Positions 48,246 to 57,479 of a stretch of 64,000 nucleotides of DNA are shown one piece after another. Positions within the stretch are counted from its first letter, which is position 1; each line of letters begins with the position of its first letter. Origin of the DNA: Nodosilinea foveolarum (GTDB taxonomy: Bacteria; Cyanobacteriota; Cyanobacteriia; Phormidesmidales; Phormidesmidaceae); NCBI GenBank assembly GCA_003242035.1, contig QBMC01000004.1, forward strand, positions 1-64,000, written 5' to 3'. A program made the translations under genes and the position numbers. The notes under the pieces are model-generated. The model was not told where the DNA came from, searched no databases, and was given only the letters and a program-made list of their open reading frames with translations.

Positions 48246-48302
48246 ACTTAAAACAATACGATTGACCGCAGCAAGCCTTTCTTACTGCGGTCAATCGTAT
48301 TG
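48246..48302 (-). terminator. 18-bp perfect hairpin terminator between psaC and ftsX
   Basis: CAATACGATTGACCGCAG (48254-48271) pairs perfectly with its complement at 48285-48302 around a 13-base loop. On the minus strand it is followed by TTTTAAGT, so it acts most clearly on psaC; it could also serve the convergent ftsX. Confidence 0.8.
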
Positions 48303-48323
48303 GCTAAAATAGCTGAGTCTGAG

Positions 48324-48969
<646 letters not shown>

Positions 48970-49206
48970 ATGAGTGACGATATTTTAGGAAAAGTTCAGA
49001 AGATTGTTTCTGAGCAGTTGGGTGTAGATGAGGCGGAGGTCAAGCCCGAAGCTAGTTTCGCGAACGATTTGGGCGCTGACTCTCTCGACACCGTGGAGCT
49101 GGTGATGGCACTAGAAGAAGAATTTGACATCGAGATTCCAGACGAAGCGGCGGAAAATATCAGCACCGTTCAATCCGCTGTGGACTTCATCAACTCTAAA
49201 AAGTAG
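48970..49206 (+). CDS. acpP: acyl carrier protein
   Basis: A 78-residue carrier of fatty-acyl chains. The ATG at 48970 ([20 protein letters not shown]) is preferred over a TTG at 48952, because it gives the normal ACP length and start. The phosphopantetheine serine is Ser38 in [13 protein letters not shown]. The fold is the usual four-helix acidic bundle. fabF lies about 620 bases downstream on the same strand; in most bacteria the two genes are adjacent, and here an IS-like remnant separates them. Confidence 0.97.
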   Translation: MSDDILGKVQKIVSEQLGVDEAEVKPEASFANDLGADSLDTVELVMALEEEFDIEIPDEAAENISTVQSAVDFINSKK

Positions 49207-49224
49207 ATAGTCGTTACTTAGGAT

Positions 49225-49283
49225 TTTGCCCGTTGCTCTGTTGACTGAGCTACGTTTGCTCGAACTGCATGGCTTCGGGCAAA
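49225..49283 (+). terminator. acpP downstream inverted repeat
   Basis: TTTGCCCG (49225-49232) pairs with CGGGCAAA (49276-49283) across a 43-base loop, followed by TTTCTTGATTTAT. It lies 19 bases after the acpP stop. It may be the acpP terminator, although the loop is long. Confidence 0.35.
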
Positions 49284-49305
49284 TTTCTTGATTTATACTA
49301 TTTAC

Positions 49306-49778
49306 AGAAGCGAGCGTAAAGCCCACCTCTTTTAAGGGTGGGCTTTACGCCGGTGAGTGATAGCGAACAATCTATGTTCATCAAGCTTCACAGCGATTTA
49401 ATATCATTTTTGGTAGAATCGAGATATCGAGTACAGGCTGAAAACCGCTAGCAGATTAAGACTAATATCACCGGCTAGGAAGGAGTAATGCTCAGAGGGC
49501 AAGGAAAATCCTCTCTAAAAACCTAGTTTCCTCATCCGAAACGCAACCCAGACAAGTTCACGTTTTCAGTTCAAATTTGTACGGCGGGGCACGCCGAAAC
49601 AAGCCTGCTTGCAGGTAAACGCTTTTGGAGAGATCGCCCTCTGGGATTTTGTAAATCAGGCTAGATACTCGCTCAATGAGTGGTGTTTCCGGTTTGAAGA
49701 CTGCCAGCAATGGATGCAAAAGATTAAGGCTTCTCGCTGAATTAAGAATCCCATCGGCTTCAGCCGTGGGAGTGTCAA
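49306..49778 (+). mobile_element. candidate IS200/IS605-type deletion remnant
   Basis: The left side has TTAC (49302-49305) followed by a perfect 12-bp hairpin GTAAAGCCCACC / GGTGGGCTTTAC (49316-49327 and 49337-49348). The right side has CCCA(T)CGGC / GCCGTGGG (49750-49770) with a bulged T and a TTCA loop, then GAGTGTCAA ending at 49778. TTAC-left and TCAA-right are the cleavage tetranucleotides of the IS608 branch, and the GAATCCC...GGGAGTGTCAA right end is common in cyanobacterial IS605-family elements. No tnpA is present. Only a 73-codon fragment that could be the tnpB end remains. Confidence 0.45.
49519..49740 (+). pseudogene. possible tnpB C-terminal remnant
   Basis: An open stretch of 73 codons with no start codon, ending with TGA 9 bases before the right-end hairpin, in the orientation expected for tnpB. 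The fragment contains QVNAFGEIALWDFVNQARYS, which resembles the variable tail after the TnpB zinc ribbon. The RuvC and zinc-ribbon motifs are absent, so it cannot be a functional nuclease. The match is weak because this region is poorly conserved among TnpB proteins. Confidence 0.3.
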
Positions 49779-49830
49779 ACAGAAACGTATTGCTACTCCC
49801 AAACCTGCCCGTAGAACTGTCCGTAGAATT

Positions 49831-51081
49831 ATGGCTGACTCAAATAAGAAGCGTGTTGTAATCACCGGGATGGGTGCGATTACCCCTATTGGTAACACCC
49901 TGACAGACTACTGGCAGGGGCTGATGAACGCTAAAAATGGGATTGGCCCGGTGACGGCTTTTGATGCATCTGCGCACGGGAGCCAGATTGCCGGTGAGGT
50001 AAAGGGCTTCAATCCGCTGGAATATATGGATCGTAAGGATGCTAAGCGGTCGGCGCGGTTTGCTCATTTTGCGATCGCCAGTAGCAAACAGGCCCTGGCC
50101 GACGCCAAGCTAGAAATTACCGACCTCAACGCCGAGCAAATTGGCGTGATGATTGGCACGGGCATTGGCGGCATTCAGGTGATGGAAGAGCAGCAGGAAA
50201 TTTACTTGAGCAAAGGCCCAAGTCGCTGTAGCCCGTTCATGATTCCGATGATGATTGCGAATATGGCGGCAGGCTTAACGGCCATACAGGTCGGCGCAAA
50301 AGGCCCTAACTCCTGTGCGGTAACGGCTTGCGCAGCGGGTTCTAACGCGATTGGCGATGCTTTTCGGCTAGTGCAAAATGGCTATGCTCAGGCCATGATT
50401 TCGGGAGGAACCGAGTCGGCTGTAACGCCGTTAACGTTCGCTGGTTTTTCGTCCATGCGGGCGATGTCTACTCGCAATGACGATCCGACCCGTGCTAGCC
50501 GCCCGTTTGATCGTGATCGCGATGGCTTCGTTTTAGGCGAAGGCTGCGGCATTTTAATTTTGGAAGAGCTAGAACATGCCTTGAGTCGCGGCGCTCGCAT
50601 TTACGCTGAAATGGTGGGCTACGGCATGAGCTGCGATGCCTACCATATGACTGGGATAGCGCCGGGCGGAGAAGGCGCTGTGAGAGCGATTCGGATGGCC
50701 CTCAAAGATGGCGATTTGTTACCAACCGATGTGAGCTACGTAAATGCGCATGGTACAAGCACTCCGGTTAACGATCCTAACGAGACCGCCGCGATTAAAT
50801 CAGTCTTGGGTGACCACGCTTATAAAATTACCGTTAGCTCAACTAAGAGCATGACGGGTCACTTGCTAGGTGGTTCTGGGGGCATCGAAGGCGTAGCGGC
50901 GGTGATGGCCGTGGTGAATGACCAAGTGCCGCCCACCATCAATTTAGAAAATCCTGACCCTGAGTGTGACCTCGATTATGTAGCCCATCAGAGTAGAAAG
51001 CAGCTTGTTAATGTCGCGCTTTCAAATTCGTTTGGCTTCGGCGGTCACAACGTCACGCTGGCCTTTAAGAAGTACCCGTGA
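49831..51081 (+). CDS. fabF: 3-oxoacyl-ACP synthase II (KASII)
   Basis: Condenses malonyl-ACP with acyl-ACP to elongate fatty acids. It has 416 residues. The catalytic cysteine is Cys167 in SCAVTACAAGSNAIGDAF, and the two histidines are in NAHGTSTPVNDPNE (about 307) and STKSMTGHLLGGSGG (about 342). The N-terminus KRVVITGMGAITPIGNT is standard. It follows acpP and the IS-like remnant, so its promoter must lie in or after that remnant. Confidence 0.98.
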   Translation: MADSNKKRVVITGMGAITPIGNTLTDYWQGLMNAKNGIGPVTAFDASAHGSQIAGEVKGFNPLEYMDRKDAKRSARFAHFAIASSKQALADAKLEITDLNAEQIGVMIGTGIGGIQVMEEQQEIYLSKGPSRCSPFMIPMMIANMAAGLTAIQVGAKGPNSCAVTACAAGSNAIGDAFRLVQNGYAQAMISGGTESAVTPLTFAGFSSMRAMSTRNDDPTRASRPFDRDRDGFVLGEGCGILILEELEHALSRGARIYAEMVGYGMSCDAYHMTGIAPGGEGAVRAIRMALKDGDLLPTDVSYVNAHGTSTPVNDPNETAAIKSVLGDHAYKITVSSTKSMTGHLLGGSGGIEGVAAVMAVVNDQVPPTINLENPDPECDLDYVAHQSRKQLVNVALSNSFGFGGHNVTLAFKKYP

Positions 51082-51105
51082 AAAATAGACATCCCCTTTG
51101 ATAGG

Positions 51106-51111
51106 TATAAT
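51106..51111 (+). promoter_or_regulatory. candidate -10 box upstream of tkt
   Basis: A consensus TATAAT hexamer lies 24 bases after the fabF stop and about 110 bases before tkt. There is no recognisable -35 at the usual spacing. Two short inverted repeats (TAAACatttGTTTA at 51129-51142 and CTCAA...TTGAG at 51150-51166) follow in the presumed leader. Confidence 0.3.
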
Positions 51112-51221
51112 GACCTAACAAAACTTCTTAAACATTTGTTTAGGATGGCCTCAACATTTTTTTGAGAGTCATCTAAGTCGCTATTGTTTAAGAATCCGCC
51201 CTCTCAATAAAAAAGAAGACT

Positions 51222-53228
51222 ATGGCTGTTGCAACTCAATCGATTGAAACACTATGTATTAACTCCATTAGATTTCTGGCTATCGATGCTGTTAACAAGT
51301 CGAAGTCTGGACACCCTGGACTGCCGATGGGTGCGGCTCCCATGTCTTTTGTATTGTGGGATAAGTTCATCCGCCACAATCCGAAAAATCCCAAATGGTT
51401 TAACCGTGATCGCTTTGTCCTTTCGGCAGGTCACGGTTGCATGTTGCAATACGCCATGCTCTACCTCACGGGCTACGACAGCGTCAGCATTGACGACATC
51501 AAGCAGTTCCGTCAGTGGGGTTCTTCCACCCCTGGGCACCCCGAAAACTTTGAGACAGCAGGCGTAGAAGTCACCACTGGGCCGCTCGGCCAGGGCATTT
51601 GTAACGCGGTAGGCATCGCAATGGCCGAAGCGCATATGGCAGCTAAGTTTAACAAGCCTGACTGCAAGATCGTAGATCACTACACCTACACCATCACGGG
51701 TGACGGCTGCCATATGGAGGGCATTTCGGGTGAGGCTTGCTCTTTGGCGGGTCATCTGGGCCTGGGCAAACTGATTGCGCTCTACGACGACAACCACATT
51801 TCGATTGATGGCTCTACGGATATTGCTTTTACTGAAGACGTGAGTAAGCGCTTTGAAGCTTACGGCTGGCATGTGCTGCATGTAGAAGAGGGCAATAGCG
51901 ATTTAGATAGTATTGAGAAGGCGATCGCCGAAGCTAAAAAGGTCACCGACAAGCCCACGATGATTAAAGTCACAACCACTATTGGCTATGGTTCGCCTAA
52001 TCGAGCCGGGACTGGCGGCATTCATGGTGCGATGCTCGACGTAGAAGAAACCGAAGCCACTAGAGAAAATCTAGACTGGAAGTACGACCACTTTGAAATC
52101 CCAGAAGACGCCCTAAAGCGCTACCGTCAAGCCATTGACAAAGGCGCTGAAGCCGAGGGCGAGTGGGAAAGCCTGCTTTCTACCTACCGCGATAAATACG
52201 CCGACGAAGCCAAAGAATTCGAGCGGATGCTATCTGGCAAGCTGCCCGACGGTTGGGAAGATGCGCTGCCAACCTACAAGCCAGAAGACAAGGCGCTTGC
52301 CACTCGCAAAAACTCTGAGAAAACACTCAACGCACTAGCCCCAGTTCTACCCGAACTCATTGGAGGTTCCGCTGATCTAACCCACTCAAACCTCACCGAG
52401 CTAGAAATCTCCGGCGACTTTCAAAAAGGCGCTTATGAAAATCGCAATATCCATTTCGGCGTGCGCGAGCACGGTATGGGCGCAATTTGTAACGGTATTG
52501 CTCTCTATGGCGGCGGTCTGATTCCTTACTGCGCCACCTTCCTAGTCTTTACCGACTACATGCGCGGCGCAATTCGCCTGTCTGCGCTTTCCGAAGCAGG
52601 CGTCATCTACGTGATGACTCACGACTCCATCGGTCTAGGTGAAGACGGCCCCACGCACCAGCCGGTAGAAACGGTAGCTTCTTTGCGAGCGATTCCTAAT
52701 CTCTACGTCATCCGTCCCGCCGACGGCAACGAAACGTCCGGTGCGTACAAAATTGCCGTCAGCAAGCGCAACGCGCCCACGTTGATGTGCTTCTCTCGTC
52801 AGGGCCTGCGTAACCTTCCTGGCTCCTCAATTGACGCAGTTGCAAAGGGTGCGTACATCATGTCCGACTCCGACGGCACGCCTGAGCTGATTTTGATTGG
52901 TACAGGTAGCGAAGTGGAGCTTTGCGAAGATGCGGCTGAAAAGCTACGTGGCGAAGGCAAGAAAGTTCGCGTGGTCTCCATGCCTTGTTGGAAGCTGTAC
53001 GAAGAGCAGGACATGGCTTACAAAGAGTCTGTGCTGCCTAAGTCGGTGAAGAAGCGTTTGGTGGTAGAAGCCATGAGCAGCTTCGGCTGGGCTAAGTACT
53101 TTGGCGACGAAGGCGATATGATTGCCGTCGATACCTTTGGGGCTTCGGCTCCGGGCGGCGTCATGATGGAGAAGTTTGGCTACACCATCGACAACGTGGT
53201 GTCTCGGGCGAATGCGCTGCTGAAGTAG
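51222..53228 (+). CDS. tkt: transketolase
   Basis: A thiamine-diphosphate enzyme of the Calvin-Benson cycle and pentose-phosphate pathway that moves two-carbon ketol units. It has 668 residues. [20 protein letters not shown], the TPP motif [33 protein letters not shown], the pyrimidine-domain segment [35 protein letters not shown] and RPADGNET are all present. The C-terminal domain ends near SRANALLK. It is followed by a 15-bp terminator stem. Confidence 0.98.
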   Translation: MAVATQSIETLCINSIRFLAIDAVNKSKSGHPGLPMGAAPMSFVLWDKFIRHNPKNPKWFNRDRFVLSAGHGCMLQYAMLYLTGYDSVSIDDIKQFRQWGSSTPGHPENFETAGVEVTTGPLGQGICNAVGIAMAEAHMAAKFNKPDCKIVDHYTYTITGDGCHMEGISGEACSLAGHLGLGKLIALYDDNHISIDGSTDIAFTEDVSKRFEAYGWHVLHVEEGNSDLDSIEKAIAEAKKVTDKPTMIKVTTTIGYGSPNRAGTGGIHGAMLDVEETEATRENLDWKYDHFEIPEDALKRYRQAIDKGAEAEGEWESLLSTYRDKYADEAKEFERMLSGKLPDGWEDALPTYKPEDKALATRKNSEKTLNALAPVLPELIGGSADLTHSNLTELEISGDFQKGAYENRNIHFGVREHGMGAICNGIALYGGGLIPYCATFLVFTDYMRGAIRLSALSEAGVIYVMTHDSIGLGEDGPTHQPVETVASLRAIPNLYVIRPADGNETSGAYKIAVSKRNAPTLMCFSRQGLRNLPGSSIDAVAKGAYIMSDSDGTPELILIGTGSEVELCEDAAEKLRGEGKKVRVVSMPCWKLYEEQDMAYKESVLPKSVKKRLVVEAMSSFGWAKYFGDEGDMIAVDTFGASAPGGVMMEKFGYTIDNVVSRANALLK

Positions 53229-53249
53229 TCCGTAATGGGTTAAGTGATT

Positions 53250-53287
53250 AAAGGCCCCTGTCAATACGATGTTGACAGGGGCCTTTT
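53250..53287 (+). terminator. tkt Rho-independent terminator
   Basis: AAAGGCCCCTGTCAA (53250-53264) pairs perfectly with TTGACAGGGGCCTTT (53272-53286) around a 7-base loop, followed by TTAGCTTTT. It lies 21 bases after the tkt stop and faces the convergent nuclease gene. Confidence 0.9.
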
Positions 53288-53371
53288 AGCTTTTCGAGTT
53301 GCCTGGTTTTTCGCTTTGCCGATCTGTACGTTTTTGTGGCATAGAGTAAGGCGCGATCGCTCCTAGCACCG

Positions 53372-54901
53372 TTACTCCCAAAAGGGCTGAGCAAATTTTA
53401 CCAGCCAGTCTTTAACCCGATAGGTGGCCTGACAGTCGTCTTCGTTGTAGCGCAAGATGGTGTTTAAGTAGGTGCGATCGCCCGTCGTCAGCCAGTCGTC
53501 ATACCAGCAGATTGACTGCGCCCCATTCGCCTCTTGATCGCGCCACTCAAACCCCATCCATCTAGCCAAATGCTTCAGCGCGTAGCTCTCTACTGGCAGC
53601 GCCACCGCATCTACCACGCGCTTATGAATATCCACAAAGCGCGCGAGCAACTTTTCTACATCCATGCCCGCCATGCCGTACAGTTGGCCCAACCGCCGCA
53701 CCGTCTGGGCCTCATACGGACAAAAGTGATAAATCGGCGAATTTGGATAGCTGTCCACTAGCGCTAAAAACTCAAACCAAGCGGTTTCCTCGTACTCTGG
53801 TGATTCGGCTAATAGCGCGTGAAAGGTCTTTTCTTGGGTGCTGTTATTCACCACCAGCACGCCGTGTAAATAAATTAGATCCTTATCGGGGGCCGCTTCA
53901 ATATCGAAATAGAGTTCAATCTCTGTGGTCGGCAAATCTTGAGGAGACAGCCGGAAAGTATTTGTATGCAGCCGCGCGATCGCCGTCCCCTGCCAATTTG
54001 CCTGCGCCTGAAAAATCATCTTCTCCGTCACCGGCCACTCTACATTCAAATCGCTCGCTAGCTGATACGGCTTAGCCATTGCCAGCGATTCTACTGTCGT
54101 GATTCCCAGCGATTCTAGTACCGGATACCGGGCCATCGTTACGCCTGGTAGCAGAGAAAGATGATTTTGAGCGATCGCTTCCTGGTAGCAATGACTCAGC
54201 CAAGGACACATATCACATCGACTGCGAGAGATAAAAACCTCAGGCGGCTGTGGCAAATTCAAAATACCGCCGCCATCCGTCAAGCAGTCATCCAAAGCAG
54301 CTTGCAACTTCGGTACGTAGCGCTCCAAATCTACCGCGCGACGCTTTTCTTTTAGCTGTAGCCAGCTCGTCTCGGGCCAAACACCCTGCATTTCTGCCAG
54401 CACATACGCACTGTAAGCAGCCACTAGCTGATACTCCGGCTTAGCCTTCTTCCCCATCTTGATATTGAAGGGCACATAGTACCAGTTCCCCAACCAAGAC
54501 TCTCCTTCCTGCCTCATTAGCACATCAGGTCGGCTACGAAAGCGTACTCCCTCCGGACCATCGGCCACCAAAGTGCCCCGATAGATCGTTTCTGCGCCTG
54601 CCTGCATCAGTTGCAGCGTCGCACGAGCGGCGGTATCCCAGTCGTCTCGTTCATGAGTAGGACGGCTCAGCGTTCCAAACTCGGCTAAAATGCGCTGCCG
54701 ATGATCGGCGCTGTCCTGGCGAAGCTTAACGAAATAATCACTGGGCGGATCTTTGAGGGCAGGGTCACCATAGCTGTCCAAATAGACGCGACGACGACAG
54801 CGTTGATAGTGAAACAGCATGTCATCGGTGAACCAGATGAAACGGTGTGTTGGCTCAGCCGTTGAAGACAGAGCAGGAGAATACGATGAGCTAGAAACCA
54901 T
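53372..54901 (-). CDS. TM0106-type RecB-like putative nuclease
   Basis: A 509-residue protein. The N-terminal RecB/Cas4-like domain starts near FTDDMLFHYQRCRRRVYLD and ends with a cysteine cluster RSRCDMCPWLSHCYQEAI, which together with the early Cys could hold an Fe-S cluster. After a linker comes a C-terminal RNase H-like 3'-5' exonuclease domain (ELYFDIEAAPDKDLIYLHGV, FCPYEAQTVRRLGQLYG, YNEDDCQATYRVKDWL) with DEDD-type acidic residues. The role is probably nucleic-acid repair or processing. No defence or CRISPR genes are adjacent. Confidence 0.85.
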   Translation of the reverse strand: MVSSSSYSPALSSTAEPTHRFIWFTDDMLFHYQRCRRRVYLDSYGDPALKDPPSDYFVKLRQDSADHRQRILAEFGTLSRPTHERDDWDTAARATLQLMQAGAETIYRGTLVADGPEGVRFRSRPDVLMRQEGESWLGNWYYVPFNIKMGKKAKPEYQLVAAYSAYVLAEMQGVWPETSWLQLKEKRRAVDLERYVPKLQAALDDCLTDGGGILNLPQPPEVFISRSRCDMCPWLSHCYQEAIAQNHLSLLPGVTMARYPVLESLGITTVESLAMAKPYQLASDLNVEWPVTEKMIFQAQANWQGTAIARLHTNTFRLSPQDLPTTEIELYFDIEAAPDKDLIYLHGVLVVNNSTQEKTFHALLAESPEYEETAWFEFLALVDSYPNSPIYHFCPYEAQTVRRLGQLYGMAGMDVEKLLARFVDIHKRVVDAVALPVESYALKHLARWMGFEWRDQEANGAQSICWYDDWLTTGDRTYLNTILRYNEDDCQATYRVKDWLVKFAQPFWE

Positions 54902-55071
54902 TGACTAGCATTACTACCGTTGAGAGAATACGCCACCTAGTTAAAAACGCTAGGGTAAAAACGTTAAGAGACTTCAAAATCGATGCTCTTGCTAGCCTAA
55001 CGTAATTCCGGCTCTAGCTGCGGCTTGCCAGCTTTCTTAGTCGTTGCAAACAACGTCAATCTTCGTGCTTG

Positions 55072-55470
55072 CTAAGACTCATTACTATAGACATATCTCA
55101 GCTCTCCGCTCTGACAAATAGAAACCTCTACGGTTTCGTTGGCCACGCAAATGCCGTCAATCTCGTACTGATCGCCATTGACACGCTTCGCTAGAACCTC
55201 GTAAACGTAAAAGGTTTCGCCGTTTATCTCAGTCGTATCGACCGGCGCAGCAGGCCCCATAAACTTAACGGCTGCATCGTCAAAAATGTAGTTGAAGTTA
55301 ATGCTGGTATCGGAGGCTGTCATCGAAAATTCACCGCAGTCGTCCGCGTAGCTGCCCTCAGCATAAAACTCACAGGTAGTCGGCGTTTCGTCGTATCTTA
55401 GCGTTTCGGCAGCGATCGCCCCGGTCGCAGAAAATCCTAGCAACGTAGCTGAAATCAACAGACTTTTCAT
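55072..55470 (-). CDS. small secreted protein, unknown function
   Basis: A 132-residue protein with a signal peptide (MKSLLISATLLGFSATGAIA, cleavage about residue 21 before AETLRYDE). The mature part is acidic, beta-rich in appearance and contains four cysteines (TCEFYAEGSYADDCGEF, and later GICVANETVEVSICQ) that could form two disulfides. I do not recognise a family. It stands alone between the nuclease and the flavoprotein on the same strand. Confidence 0.65.
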   Translation of the reverse strand: MKSLLISATLLGFSATGAIAAETLRYDETPTTCEFYAEGSYADDCGEFSMTASDTSINFNYIFDDAAVKFMGPAAPVDTTEINGETFYVYEVLAKRVNGDQYEIDGICVANETVEVSICQSGELRYVYSNES

Positions 55471-55559
55471 AGCAGTATCCAGGAATTGAGCTGAGCATAT
55501 CTACAGGGTAATACGCTTCAATTCCGCACAGCAGACACTATCCGTTAGCTTGCAAGGAT

Positions 55560-56693
55560 CTACCGGGTTAGCAGTCCCCCGCTAATTCGCTTCAGCGCCT
55601 TTTGCACGACATCTGCATATTTCAAGTCGCCCGTAAAAACTCGGCCCATCGCTCTAGTTGCAAAAGGATAGTTCAAAATTGTCTTGTAGCTCAGGTGAGG
55701 AGCCATATAGAAAGCCTTGGCCAATCTTGAAGCTAGCCGCATTTCACTACCTAGCTCTGTAGCTATGATCTTTGTGTAGTCAGCTAAAGCTTCGGATTCT
55801 CCGTTCAATGCACGGGAAATGGTCGCTGCCGCCTTCACCCCGGTAAAAATAGAAGGCCGAATCCCCTCCGCCGTAAACGGATCGACTACACAGGCCGCTT
55901 CTCCAGCGAGCAGAGCATTCTGCGTGTGTAACACCTGGTCGCCATCCCACAGACACACCGGATGGCCGTGCTTTTGTTCTGCTGCGCCATCTACACCAAA
56001 CGCCGCTGCGTATTCCACCATCGGCTCTACCAAATCGCGACCCTTGCGCTGATTCGTACAAAACGCGCCGCTGCCAATTGAATAACCGTCGCGTTTGGGA
56101 AAGTTCCAAACATAGCCGTTCTTTAGCAAGCCAAATTCAAAATGGACGATATGGCCGTCTTCCACCGCGACTTTTGGCTCAATCTCAATCGCGCCCGCTA
56201 CAGATGTCTTTCTCTCTTCAAATCCTAGCCATTTGGCCATTGGCCCGCGCCCGCCGTCCGCTGCAATCAGATAAGTCCCTTCAAAAGTATCGCCTTCGCT
56301 GGTGAACACTTGCCAGCGATCGCCCTCGAACTGAATGCAGGTTGCTTTGGTGCGATCGCGCAAAACCGCCCCCTTCGCTTGCGCCTGCTGCACTATGTAA
56401 TGATCAAACTCATTGCGGCGCACCATCCAAATTGGCGTCTCTAAATCTGCTTCAATCGCCTCTTCCAATTTCCAGGTATAGCGCGTACGCGTCACCTTTT
56501 GCGAAATGACTGGCTCAAAATCAAAGTCAAACCACTGCCTAATCTCCGGCGAAACGCCACCGCCACAAGGCTTGTAACGGGGCAACGCGGCTTTCTCTAG
56601 TAGCAGAACGCTGTGCCCCCGCTGGCTTAAATGATAAGCAGCACTTGCGCCCGCAGGCCCTGCGCCTACAATGATGCAGTCGTATCGTGGCAT
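55560..56693 (-). CDS. geranylgeranyl-reductase-family FAD oxidoreductase
   Basis: A 377-residue flavoprotein. The N-terminal dinucleotide fold is YDCIIVGAGPAGASAAYHL, followed by KPCGGGVSPEIRQWF, then YLIAADGGRGPMAKWLG and LLAGEAACVVDPFTAEGIRP, which are diagnostic of the geranylgeranyl reductase/ChlP-like family. It is shorter than the ChlP that makes phytyl chains and has a different N-terminus, so it is probably a paralog with another polyprenyl or lipid substrate. It is 33 bases downstream of the 233-residue unknown gene on the same strand and may be co-transcribed with the CHAT operon. Confidence 0.83.
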   Translation of the reverse strand: MPRYDCIIVGAGPAGASAAYHLSQRGHSVLLLEKAALPRYKPCGGGVSPEIRQWFDFDFEPVISQKVTRTRYTWKLEEAIEADLETPIWMVRRNEFDHYIVQQAQAKGAVLRDRTKATCIQFEGDRWQVFTSEGDTFEGTYLIAADGGRGPMAKWLGFEERKTSVAGAIEIEPKVAVEDGHIVHFEFGLLKNGYVWNFPKRDGYSIGSGAFCTNQRKGRDLVEPMVEYAAAFGVDGAAEQKHGHPVCLWDGDQVLHTQNALLAGEAACVVDPFTAEGIRPSIFTGVKAAATISRALNGESEALADYTKIIATELGSEMRLASRLAKAFYMAPHLSYKTILNYPFATRAMGRVFTGDLKYADVVQKALKRISGGLLTR

Positions 56694-56726
56694 ATTCGTA
56701 TTAAGGGAAGAACATTTTTAGATTCT

Positions 56727-57353
56727 CTAGTCATGAGATTCAGTCGTTTCGACTTGGGCGATCGCATACCGAGCCGCCGCCAAACTCAGCCTAGCCTGCT
56801 CTAGCGCCGATAACTTATCCCAGTCAGCCTGCCGCACAGAAATCACCGTCGCATCAACCAATTCTTCCGCCCCGCTGCTGCGCATTGCGAACGCCATCGG
56901 GCGAGCCATTACCTGCAAGTCGGCCTCACCAATTGCCGTGACCGTCCCTTTCACGCAGGCAATCATTTGAGCCACCATCGGCTGAGCGCTTTCGGAGAGT
57001 CCCTGAGTAGCCTGTTGAGCTAGCTGCTGAGCGCGATCGCTAATCGCCGCCAACACAGTCTCTGGCAGCCGCGTCGCAAACTTCTGTTTTAGCAATGCCA
57101 AAACATCCACATTCGATCCCGCCCAGATCTGATCGAGTTGCACCGACAGCCCTTGCCACCCGGAGATCGCCTCTTCATCAGAAATTTCTAGCGACTGACC
57201 TGCCGTCTCTAAATCTTCCTCGTAGCTTTGTGTCACTGAACCGGGGAGCCAGGGGTAACTCTGTTCCATCAAAACTGACTGCAACAGCTCAGCCTGCGTC
57301 TTAGACAAATCGGGATTGCCCGGATGGTTATTAGAGGAGGAAGGATTAACCAT
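56727..57353 (-). CDS. unknown protein downstream of the CHAT-FHA gene
   Basis: About 208 residues when started at the ATG at 57353 (MVNPSSSNNHPGNP); an upstream in-frame ATG at 57428 would add 25 residues. The 57353 start has GGAGGAAGG about 6-14 bases upstream. The protein is soluble and helical, rich in Ala, Gln, Glu and Leu (ATRLPETVLAAISDRAQQLA, LSALEQARLSLAAARYAI). There is no recognised domain. It is the third gene of the PP2C/CHAT-FHA unit, 127 bases after the CHAT-FHA stop. Its consistent orientation makes it a candidate partner or substrate. Confidence 0.65.
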   Translation of the reverse strand: MVNPSSSNNHPGNPDLSKTQAELLQSVLMEQSYPWLPGSVTQSYEEDLETAGQSLEISDEEAISGWQGLSVQLDQIWAGSNVDVLALLKQKFATRLPETVLAAISDRAQQLAQQATQGLSESAQPMVAQMIACVKGTVTAIGEADLQVMARPMAFAMRSSGAEELVDATVISVRQADWDKLSALEQARLSLAAARYAIAQVETTESHD

Positions 57354-57479
57354 AGCGTTACGATTGCCTAATAGCAGAATGATGGGTGACTCAAAACAGA
57401 TACAGCGTAAATTTTCTTCGTTCCGCAAGAACGACTACTTTTTCGGCCACGTCTCCAAAAAATATCAGAAAAAGGGTGG

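Noticed and set aside
51252-51881. 209-residue minus-strand frame inside tkt
   Set aside because: tkt is unmistakable on the plus strand here. The minus frame is a codon-bias shadow.
53372-54901. Interpreting the RecB-like nuclease as a CRISPR Cas4 gene
   Set aside because: The domain order (RecB-like then RNase H-like) fits the TM0106 family and no cas gene or array is nearby.
55560-56693. Calling this gene chlP
   Set aside because: It has the family motifs but is shorter and has a different N-terminus than ChlP. A paralog is more likely.
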